From: JBEGQX01 sp041180805
GTDB taxonomy: Bacteria > Planctomycetota > Planctomycetia > Gemmatales > Gemmataceae
Direction of reading: 5' to 3'
Length of the DNA: 9,041 nucleotides
Assembly (NCBI GenBank): GCA_041180805.1
Contig: JBEGQX010000294.1
Location: 1-9,041 of the forward strand
A program made the translations under genes and the position numbers. Positions 1 through 6,349 of this stretch are shown in pieces. The stretch's first letter is position 1; each line of letters begins with the position of its first letter. The notes under the pieces are model-generated. The model was given only the letters and a program-made list of their open reading frames with translations, searched no databases and had not been told where the DNA came from.

Positions 1-82
1 TCTTCTGGTAAGCATTTTTTACCTCGGTGTAAGGTTATGAATTTAGAAATTTAAGCTAAAACAAGGGTGTTTGCCAAGAAAA
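1..82. other. Window edge, downstream of pepT; possible tail of an off-window gene
   Basis: No complete gene fits here. On the plus strand, two frames stay open from the left edge: one stops at 52-54 after 17 codons, the other at 38-40 after 12 codons. The shorter reads LLVSIFYLGVRL, hydrophobic enough to be the end of a membrane protein converging on pepT, but this is too short to judge. A 7-bp A/T-rich inverted repeat (75-81 with 88-94) straddles the pepT stop codon. It lacks a following T-run in either direction and is not called as a terminator. Confidence 0.3.
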
Positions 83-1318
83 TCAGCTTTCTTGTGCCCA
101 CAGTTGTGCCAACTCAAGCAAAACATTCACCGCGGTTTCCATTTCTTCCAGGCAGGTCCATTCCAAGGGTGAGTGAGGATTATGTTCGCCTGTACTAAGG
201 TTGGGAGTCGGTAAACCAAGTTCAGTAAGGCGGGAACCATCGGTGCCACCGCGTACCGAGGTGACCTTTGGCGAAAGTCCGGCTTTTTTCATCGCTTCCA
301 CAGCCAGGGGAATAGCCCTGGGTTCTTTTGCCATTCCATCCGCCATGTTTCGGTATTGTTTTGTGATTTGGATATCAATTGCCGCCCCGGGATGATCCAG
401 TAAAACTGCAGAGGCTATACCTCTTAGGGTGTCCTCATAATCCCTTAGCTTTTGGGATTTGAAATCACGCAGCAATATTTTTATGGCTACTTCTGCAACC
501 CCGCCCTCAATGGTGTAAGGGTGCATGAATCCTTCAAATCCCTCGGTGGTTTCAGGAGAGTGACGCGCCTGTGGCAGATGATCAATAAATTTTGATGCAA
601 TTCGAATGGCATTGATCATCTTTCCCTTGGCGATGGACGGATGGATATTTTTGCCGGAAATACGAACCATTGCCAGGTCTGCGGAAAAAGTTTCGCCATC
701 GATTTCCGAGTGGCCCGCTCCATCCAGTGTGTATGCAGCCTTGACATTGAGTTCCTGTAGATCAAGATGATTGACGCCTTTGCCAATTTCCTCGTCACAA
801 GTAAAGCAAACGCGAATTGGGCCATGTTTTATTTTTGGATTATCAATCAAAGTCTTCACGGCTTGCATGATGACCGCGATTCCCGATTTGTTGTCGGCCC
901 CCAGAAGAGTGGTACCATCGGATGTTATTATTGTTTTGCCCTTAAGTGATAGAAGTTCGCTATTTTCATCCAACCGGATGATTTTTGATTTGTCACCCGG
1001 AAGAACAATGTCTTTGCCATTGTAATCAGCCCATACCTGGGGACACACATTCTGCCCCGAAGTTTCAGGGGATGTGTCCATATGCGCTATCCAGGCAATG
1101 GACGGACCGGTTGATCCCTGATTTGATACCAAGGTTCCAAGAACTAATCCGTGCTTTGTCTGGTGGGCATCGCTGATTCCCATTTCCCGAAGTTGCCTTG
1201 CCAGTAATTCGCCAAGAATCCACTGGCCTTTAGAGCTTGGGTATTCATGAGTGGCATCATTGGCCTGAGTGTTTATTTTTACATATTCGCAAAAACGATT
1301 TAATAGTTCCTTTTTCAT
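83..1318 (-). CDS. pepT: Peptidase T (tripeptide aminopeptidase, M20 family)
   Basis: Cytoplasmic zinc aminopeptidase that releases the N-terminal residue from tripeptides, a late step in peptide catabolism. The 411-residue product matches the usual length of about 408. Metal-site motifs of the M20 family are in order: H79 and D81 in AHMDTSP, D142 in LLGADNKSG, the acidic pair E176-E177 in CDEEIG, D199 in YTLDG, and H382 in NPHSPLEW with the family's H-x3-E spacing. The lid/dimerisation domain should lie at roughly residues 210-330. An in-frame ATG exists at 1378, but the start at 1318 is preferred: it begins at the family's typical MKKELLNRF end, has GGAAG eight bases upstream, and its ATG overlaps the nth stop codon as ATGA. 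It is therefore the second gene of an nth-pepT unit and probably translationally coupled to nth. All key residues are intact. Function is confident; substrate range is inferred from the family. Confidence 0.95.
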   Translation of the reverse strand: MKKELLNRFCEYVKINTQANDATHEYPSSKGQWILGELLARQLREMGISDAHQTKHGLVLGTLVSNQGSTGPSIAWIAHMDTSPETSGQNVCPQVWADYNGKDIVLPGDKSKIIRLDENSELLSLKGKTIITSDGTTLLGADNKSGIAVIMQAVKTLIDNPKIKHGPIRVCFTCDEEIGKGVNHLDLQELNVKAAYTLDGAGHSEIDGETFSADLAMVRISGKNIHPSIAKGKMINAIRIASKFIDHLPQARHSPETTEGFEGFMHPYTIEGGVAEVAIKILLRDFKSQKLRDYEDTLRGIASAVLLDHPGAAIDIQITKQYRNMADGMAKEPRAIPLAVEAMKKAGLSPKVTSVRGGTDGSRLTELGLPTPNLSTGEHNPHSPLEWTCLEEMETAVNVLLELAQLWAQES

Positions 1319-1998
1319 GATTTCTTCTTCCTTGAGGTGCTTTTGGGATTTGATGGAGATATACCGATTCTCGGGCAAAGGTCGGCAATTTGGCAGGAAT
1401 CACAGTCGGGTTTTCTGCTTTCACAAACTTGCCGGCCGTGTTCAATCAAGCGATGTCCCAACATGGTCCATTCCTCCGCGGGTACTAATTCGTGGATGTC
1501 GTATTCCACTTTTACCGGGTCACTGTTCTCTGACAATCCAAGCCTTCTGGATAATCTTCCCACATGCGTGTCCACGGGAAGACCGGGTTTGCCAAAAGCA
1601 TTTCCAAGAACCACATTTGCCGTTTTTCTACCCACACCGGGGAGAGGAACCAATTCATCCATGGAGTCTGGCACATTACCCCCATGGTCTTCCACAATTT
1701 TTTTGCAACAAGCGATAATGTTTTTTGCCTTGTTGCGGTAGAAGCCGGTGGAACGGATGATATCTTCAACTTCTTCCTGGGATGCATCCGCGAAATTCTT
1801 CGCTGTTTTAAAGCGCTTGAAAAGTGCCGGTGTTACCATATTTACCCTTGCGTCTGTGCATTGGGCCGAAAGGATGGTTGCAATTAGCAATTCCAGCGGG
1901 GAATTGTATTTAAGCGCGCAATGGGCGTTGGGATATAATTTTTTCAGGGAGGAAACAATTTGGCTGGCTCTATTTTTCTTCCGGGCTTTTGATTCCAT
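1315..1998 (-). CDS. nth: Endonuclease III (DNA glycosylase/AP lyase)
   Basis: Base-excision repair enzyme that removes oxidised pyrimidines and cleaves the abasic site by beta-elimination. The 227-residue product is slightly longer than the 211-residue E. coli enzyme because of a basic C-terminal tail (ending SRKKKS). The helix-hairpin-helix LPGVGRKTANVV spans residues 119-130 and contains the catalytic lysine K125. The catalytic aspartate is D143 in VDTHVGR. Four cysteines, C192, C199, C202 and C208, have exactly the C-x6-C-x2-C-x5-C spacing of the [4Fe-4S] loop. The open frame extends upstream to an ATG at 2103, but the start at 1998 is chosen because AGAGGA lies four bases upstream of it, and the intervening 35 codons resemble nothing in the family. 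The stop overlaps the pepT start (ATGA). Divergent from the rhomboid gene, so a promoter should lie within 1999-2102. Confidence 0.96.
   Translation of the reverse strand: MESKARKKNRASQIVSSLKKLYPNAHCALKYNSPLELLIATILSAQCTDARVNMVTPALFKRFKTAKNFADASQEEVEDIIRSTGFYRNKAKNIIACCKKIVEDHGGNVPDSMDELVPLPGVGRKTANVVLGNAFGKPGLPVDTHVGRLSRRLGLSENSDPVKVEYDIHELVPAEEWTMLGHRLIEHGRQVCESRKPDCDSCQIADLCPRIGISPSNPKSTSRKKKS
1322..1331 (-). promoter_or_regulatory. Ribosome binding site of pepT, inside the end of nth
   Basis: Read on the minus strand, this purine stretch is GGAAGAAGAA, placed just before ATG 1318. It lies inside the last codons of nth and supports 1318 rather than the in-frame ATG 20 codons further upstream as the pepT start. 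Confidence 0.6.
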
Positions 1999-2102
1999 TT
2001 TGTCCTCTTTTGACCTGAATCTGTGATTTCCTGTGGCATTCTCAGGATTCAGTATTATTATGGCCCGAATGTAAAAAGTCCTAAATAAGTAATGGAAGTT
2101 CA
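1999..2102. promoter_or_regulatory. Divergent nth / rhomboid intergenic region
   Basis: This 104-bp gap must hold the promoters for nth-pepT (leftward) and for the rhomboid gene (rightward), since both are first genes on their strands. Minus-strand AT-rich hexamers such as CATAAT and TAATAC near 2053-2062 could serve as a -10 element for nth, but no well-spaced -35 partner is convincing. For the rhomboid gene only the ribosome binding site (GGAAG at 2094-2098) is clear. No operator-like palindrome was recognised. Confidence 0.35.
2003..2008 (-). promoter_or_regulatory. Ribosome binding site of nth
   Basis: AGAGGA on the minus strand, four bases before ATG 1998. It decides this start over the longer open frame beginning at 2103. 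Confidence 0.6.
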
Positions 2103-3008
2103 ATGAGATTAATTGGATTTATTCCGGATCCTGTGGATGCCAAAGTTTTTGAAAATTACCTTATAACCAAAAACATTGAGACAAAATTGGATCGAGTGGG
2201 TTCCGGGTGGAAAATCTGGGTTATAAATGAAGATTTACTTTCCTGTGCCAAAGATGAGCTAGCCATCTTTTTGAACAATCCATCGGCCGGGATTTATGTG
2301 GATGCCCAGCCCAAAGCATTGAATATCCTTCAGGAAAAAGAAACTCAGGAACAGAACTCAAGATACTTGGAAGTTCCATTGGTTCAGGTTCCTGGTGCGC
2401 CCAAGGTTACTATTTTCCTTTTACTTGCAACCATTGCGATGGGGTTGCCAGGATTGTTTGGAGAAGAATACTTGGAAAAAATGGTCAAGAATTTTGGGAT
2501 TCAAGGCGAAAATTCTGCAGGATTTCAGTTGGCTGAAGTAAAATCAGGTGAAGTCTGGCGACTTGTAACCCCTGTCTTTTTGCACTTTGGCCCTTTGCAC
2601 CTGATATTCAATTGTTTGCTCCTTAAGCAGTTTGGGGAAATGATTGAGCTAGCTCGGGGGGCAGGGAGATTTTTCCTATTGTGGCTTTTGTTGTGTGTCG
2701 CTACCAACATAGCCCAGTTTTATCTTGGGGCAATCGGATTAGAACAAGGTAAATTAATGCTTTTTCAGCCTAAAATCTTTGGTGGGATGTCTGGTGTTAT
2801 TTACGGTTTTGTGGGTTATTCCTGGATGAAAAGCGAATTTCAACCATCTTTGGGTATTGGTGTCCCAAAAGGAATGCTTAATTTTTTGTTGATATGGTTG
2901 GTGATTTGTTGGACAGGTTTGCTGGGACCTGTTGCGAATATTTCCCACACCTCTGGATTGGTTTGCGGAATCATCTTGGGATTGATTCCGCAAAAATTCT
3001 CGCTTTGA
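2103..3008 (+). CDS. Rhomboid family intramembrane serine protease (GlpG-type, with N-terminal soluble domain)
   Basis: Inner-membrane serine protease predicted to cut membrane proteins near or within their transmembrane helix. The 301 residues split into a soluble N-terminal domain (about 1-95) resembling the cytosolic domain of GlpG-type rhomboids, and a six-helix membrane core (about 101-119, 155-180, 188-210, 225-241, 258-275, 280-297). Diagnostic features are GEVWRLVTPVFLH (149-161), the H161/H166/N170 set of helix 2, the catalytic serine S230 in GGMSG, and the catalytic histidine H282 in the last helix (NISHTSG). The Ser-His dyad is intact, so this is an active-type rhomboid rather than an iRhom or derlin-like relative. 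GGAAG lies four bases before the ATG. The gene stands alone, divergent from nth and convergent with the dehydratase. Its substrate cannot be told from the sequence. I do not assign glpG because orthology is unproven. Confidence 0.92.
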   Translation: MRLIGFIPDPVDAKVFENYLITKNIETKLDRVGSGWKIWVINEDLLSCAKDELAIFLNNPSAGIYVDAQPKALNILQEKETQEQNSRYLEVPLVQVPGAPKVTIFLLLATIAMGLPGLFGEEYLEKMVKNFGIQGENSAGFQLAEVKSGEVWRLVTPVFLHFGPLHLIFNCLLLKQFGEMIELARGAGRFFLLWLLLCVATNIAQFYLGAIGLEQGKLMLFQPKIFGGMSGVIYGFVGYSWMKSEFQPSLGIGVPKGMLNFLLIWLVICWTGLLGPVANISHTSGLVCGIILGLIPQKFSL

Positions 3009-3012
3009 TGCA

Positions 3013-4557
3013 TTAAAGGGTAGGCCCGATACTCCATGGGGCAAACTCTTCCTCACCAACGCCATTAAGTTCACTCTTGGTTTTTTTACCGCTGGCAACC
3101 TCAAGTATTTCCTCGAATATTTGTTTGCCAACCTGTTCAACAGGGTTGCCTTCAAGAATGGTACCGGCATTTATGTCCATATCGTCAATCATGTGATGAT
3201 ACATCGGAGAATTTGTGGCCACCTTTATCGATGGGGCAGGTTTGCAGCCAAAAACAGATCCTCTTCCGGTTGTGAACACCAAAACATTTGCTCCACCAGC
3301 TACAATTCCTGTCATGCTGACAGGATCGTAACCCGGGGTATCCATCACAACAAATCCTTTGGTTTTAATTGGCTGTGCATAACCAACAACATCGGTTAAT
3401 GCAGTACTTCCTCCTTTGGCAATGGCCCCAAGGGATTTTTCAAAAATAGTTGTAAGTCCGCCCTCTTTGTTGCCTGGAGATGGGTTGTTATTGATTTCCG
3501 CCCCGAAGATTCCCGTGTACCATTCCCACCACTTAATTCTTTCGACAAGTTTTTGGCCAACTTGCTCATTGATTGCACGGCGGGTTAGTAAGTGTTCCGC
3601 CCCATATATTTCAGTGGTTTCGGCTAGTACCGAGGTTCCCCCATGAGAAATAAGTATGTCTGATGCCACACCCAAGGCTGGATTAGCGGTAATGCCACTG
3701 TTTCCATCAGAGCCACCACAGTTGGTTCCAAGAATAATTTTGTCGGCAGACAGTGATACTCTTTTATGCTCATTGACACTTGGAAGAAGCTCGGCAATTG
3801 CCTTGATTCCGGCTTCAACAGTTTTTCTGATACCACCACATTCCTGAATAGAAAGAACCAGAGGCCTTTTCCCGGAACCATTAAGTTGAATAAGATTTTG
3901 ATTTTCAATCAGGTGGATAGCCTGGCCAGTCTCGCAGCCAAGGCCTATCAGGATATATGCGGCTACATTTGCGTGTTTAGCAAAACCCGCCAGCGTAAGG
4001 TCTAGCTGGTTATGATCAGGTCCGTTGTATTGCATGGCACAACCAGCTTTGTGGGTTATGGCCACCACGCCATCCACATTCGGATAGTTTTTTACCAATT
4101 CGGATTGGCGGAACCTTTCAGAAACATATTTGCTCACGCTGGATGAGCAGTTAACCGTGCTGATGATGGCAATGTAGTTTCGTGTTCCATATCTGCCATC
4201 GCCACGGTCGTATCCCATGAAATATCTGTTTTCAGCAGGTTTCGCAGGAGGATTGGGCCTGTCCTTGCAAAAAGCATAATCACGGGCGAAGTTTTCCGCA
4301 CCCAGATTATGCACGTGTACATGGTCGCCGGGTTCGATGTTCGTTGTTGCAAAGCCAATGATTTGCCCATATTTAGAAACCGAATCCCCTTTGCGAATGG
4401 CTTTTACGGCTACCTTGTGCCCCATACCTATTCTTGTATTTGGTTTTATTTTGAAATTGCCCGCGTCGATGGTTTCGCCGGCAGTTAAATGCCTTGTGGC
4501 AATGGCAACATTATCTTCTAGCCTCAGATGAATGGCGCTTGGGATCGAATTTGTCAT
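3013..4557 (-). CDS. UxaA/GarD-family sugar-acid dehydratase (altronate/galactarate dehydratase-like)
   Basis: Predicted cytoplasmic dehydratase that removes water from an aldonate or aldarate to give a 2-keto-3-deoxy acid. The 514 residues comprise a full two-part protein: an N-terminal SAF domain (about 8-84, with GHK at 46-48 and HVHN at 80-83) and the large UxaA catalytic domain (about 110-514). Conserved motifs include GRYGTRNY (121-128), the cysteine-bearing stretches HKAGC (169-173), IGLGCE (204-209), QECGG (238-242) and TNCGGSDGNSGITANP (278-293), then NPSPGNKEGG (358-367) and TGRGSVFG (430-437). The C-terminal block with DDMDINAGTILEG (458-470) and ASGKKTKSE (488-496) looks closer to the galactarate/talarate side of the family than to classical E. 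coli UxaA, so the substrate is left open. AGGA sits seven bases before the start. It lies 38 bp downstream of the deacetylase gene on the same strand, and its stop is only 4 bp from the rhomboid stop. Confidence 0.9.
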   Translation of the reverse strand: MTNSIPSAIHLRLEDNVAIATRHLTAGETIDAGNFKIKPNTRIGMGHKVAVKAIRKGDSVSKYGQIIGFATTNIEPGDHVHVHNLGAENFARDYAFCKDRPNPPAKPAENRYFMGYDRGDGRYGTRNYIAIISTVNCSSSVSKYVSERFRQSELVKNYPNVDGVVAITHKAGCAMQYNGPDHNQLDLTLAGFAKHANVAAYILIGLGCETGQAIHLIENQNLIQLNGSGKRPLVLSIQECGGIRKTVEAGIKAIAELLPSVNEHKRVSLSADKIILGTNCGGSDGNSGITANPALGVASDILISHGGTSVLAETTEIYGAEHLLTRRAINEQVGQKLVERIKWWEWYTGIFGAEINNNPSPGNKEGGLTTIFEKSLGAIAKGGSTALTDVVGYAQPIKTKGFVVMDTPGYDPVSMTGIVAGGANVLVFTTGRGSVFGCKPAPSIKVATNSPMYHHMIDDMDINAGTILEGNPVEQVGKQIFEEILEVASGKKTKSELNGVGEEEFAPWSIGPTL

Positions 4558-4595
4558 GAAAAAATCCTGTAGTTTGTTGGCGTGAATTCCAATTC

Positions 4596-6113
4596 TTATG
4601 GTTTATCAGGCTTCCCTTCGGAAAGAAATGCCTTTTTTGCAATAGCTGGTTTTAATGTCCATGCCTGTTGTTTTGCAAGTTGCATCATTTCAGTGGCTTT
4701 AAAACCTGGAGGGAATATGACCCATTTCCAAAGTTTCGTTTCATCTTTTTCTATGCAGGATTCGTCTTCCATATAGGCCGGTTGGAATTGAAATTTATCT
4801 GAAGTCAAAGCGGATTCACCCTGATCTAGAAGTTTTATAATTCCAGCCAGATAACTTGCCGGGTCAATAGATTGGCTCCCCAGCCAGATGGCAGAGGGAA
4901 TTTTTGAATGTTTGGATAAATAGTTTTGCACATCCATGCAAGTTCTTCGGATTTGTGAAATATCAGTTTCAATGGATGAATTTGCTGGTTTTACCAGGCT
5001 GGTAGGGCCGAGGATTGTCTGGTTGGGGAGTGTTGGTAGCGTTTTGGTTTCCCCCAGCATCCTCAATAGTTCTTGGTTCATGATGGAAAATACTTCGGCG
5101 CAACTTAATGAATAATTGTCATGAAGCTGGTGTTTTAAGGCTTTCAAAGCTGTTTGCCGGACTTTAGTAGCCTCCATAGGTGGGAATATTTTCTTCTGGG
5201 CTGTGTCTGTGAAAAGCTTATGTGCATGCGAGGCGGAAATAAAAGTGGTTTCCGGAAATCGTTTTAGAAACTGGATCCATTCGTGAAATATTCGGAAAGC
5301 CAGTTCTTTTTCCGCGGGGGATTTTTGAGAGGGTAATTTCCAATGTTGTCTGGGAGGATTGGCGCCCCCACGAAAATTGACTCCGTCCCAAAATTCTTTG
5401 TGTACCAACTCGCATGGATGGTAGTAGGTGCTTACGATTGTATGATCATTTTTTAAAGCGTCAGACCGTGCCTCAATAAACCTTTGTTTTGCCGGTTCGA
5501 GGTTATCAAGGTTATCTAAGTTGGGGCGAAAAGTGTGCTTGAGTTTGTAGAGATTCAAAATACCTGCGTAATAACATGGGCTTTCATTAAGGTTAACATG
5601 ATGGCCGGCATCCAGGTAAACTGGAATTCCCATTTCTTTTAAAGCGGGGTAGCTTTGTGGTGCCCAAGAGCTGCCGGGCTGACCGTAGCAACTGGGTGTT
5701 TTCCCAAAGACTCTTTTTAAATCCAACGCCCCCTGCTGCTCCCGCCTAAGAAATTCATTTACCCCCTCATCCCAATTCAGGTTCGAACAATATGCGGCTG
5801 GGGTTGGATGAATACTGTGAAAATTAGAGTGATAGCCAATATCGTGCTTTGCAAGGGCGGTTATGACATCCTTCCTTTGCCGCATTTCCAAAGTTCTGAT
5901 TTTTTCTCCCACCACCTTGAAAGTTGCGGGAACATTTTGTTCTGTCAAATATTTTGCAAGTTTTAATGCGGCGTCATCGCTTTCAGGCAATAGATAATCC
6001 TCGGTATCAAACCATAAAAGAACATATATCTTTGCTTTTGATTCCTCGGCATATGCGATAGATGTTTTGCAAAAGAATAAAAATATCAGGCATTTGGTTA
6101 AAAGTTTAAGCAT
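4596..6113 (-). CDS. Secreted polysaccharide deacetylase-like protein (NodB fold) with extra C-terminal region
   Basis: Predicted exported carbohydrate deacetylase of the NodB/CE4 type. Residues 1-22 form a signal peptide: K3 and K7, a hydrophobic stretch, and an AYA cleavage site before E23. Motif 1 is FDTED (35-39), with D36 as likely base and D39 as possible metal ligand. Motif 2 is H95-x3-H99, followed by P103. PGSSWAPQSYPALKEMGI (146-163) fits motif 3 but lacks the usual Arg. Further histidines in YYHPCEL (230-236) and SASHAH (293-298) could complete the site. At 505 residues it is much longer than a bare NodB domain (about 200); residues from about 310 form an additional region, of which 384-430 resembles a pseudomurein-binding-type repeat (see findings). 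AAGGA lies seven bases before the ATG. It is the first gene of a likely two-gene unit with the dehydratase. A short NLDNLDNLE reiteration occurs at 198-206. Substrate unknown. Confidence 0.78.
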   Translation of the reverse strand: MLKLLTKCLIFLFFCKTSIAYAEESKAKIYVLLWFDTEDYLLPESDDAALKLAKYLTEQNVPATFKVVGEKIRTLEMRQRKDVITALAKHDIGYHSNFHSIHPTPAAYCSNLNWDEGVNEFLRREQQGALDLKRVFGKTPSCYGQPGSSWAPQSYPALKEMGIPVYLDAGHHVNLNESPCYYAGILNLYKLKHTFRPNLDNLDNLEPAKQRFIEARSDALKNDHTIVSTYYHPCELVHKEFWDGVNFRGGANPPRQHWKLPSQKSPAEKELAFRIFHEWIQFLKRFPETTFISASHAHKLFTDTAQKKIFPPMEATKVRQTALKALKHQLHDNYSLSCAEVFSIMNQELLRMLGETKTLPTLPNQTILGPTSLVKPANSSIETDISQIRRTCMDVQNYLSKHSKIPSAIWLGSQSIDPASYLAGIIKLLDQGESALTSDKFQFQPAYMEDESCIEKDETKLWKWVIFPPGFKATEMMQLAKQQAWTLKPAIAKKAFLSEGKPDKP

Positions 6114-6349
6114 GTCTGGTTCCTTGTTTTAAAGAATAAAAGCATCTTGCAATTTTTCAGGTCGCAATTCCAGAATAAAGCAAATGGTTTGTTGGAATGC
6201 GTAATCTGGGAAAGTCTTATGGCCTCGGATTTATTTTTGAAACGTAAATGTTTATGGAACTTGTTGGTATAGAGGAATTTGTGTTGATTCTTGGTACAGG
6301 AATTAGAAGATAAGAGCGGGAGAGAAAACTTTTGTCATGAATTTTTTAC
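6114..6349. promoter_or_regulatory. Divergent intergenic region between deacetylase and ceramidase-like genes
   Basis: This 236-bp AT-rich gap should carry promoters for both divergent genes. On the minus strand only the ribosome binding site of the deacetylase (AAGGA, 6125-6121) is clear. On the plus strand, TTGATT (6284-6289) followed about 17-18 bases later by AAGATAA is a weak promoter-like pair. A purine run GGGAGAG at 6318-6324 precedes a six-codon frame (ATG 6337 to TAA 6357, peptide MNFLHA) that overlaps the start of the next gene. A further 16-codon frame beginning at 6197 has no convincing ribosome site. No RNA gene, riboswitch or strong palindrome was recognised. Confidence 0.35.

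Noticed and set aside
75..94. Inverted repeat CAAGAAA/TTTCTTG as a pepT terminator
   Set aside because: The stem is A/T-rich, straddles the stop codon and lacks a T-run on the minus strand.
1319..1378. N-terminal extension of pepT to the ATG at 1378
   Set aside because: The extension lies wholly within nth, while the ATGA overlap, ribosome site and family-typical MKKELL start favour 1318.
1269..2026. Several plus-strand open frames across nth
   Set aside because: All overlap the well-supported nth gene on the other strand, and none shows a domain or ribosome site.
1999..2103. N-terminal extension of nth to the ATG at 2103
   Set aside because: The extra 35 residues do not resemble any endonuclease III N-terminus, and a good ribosome binding site sits directly before ATG 1998.
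6197..6247. Small plus-strand ORF (MRNLGKSYGLGFIFET)
   Set aside because: Only 16 codons, no convincing ribosome site and no recognisable motif; expected by chance in AT-rich DNA.
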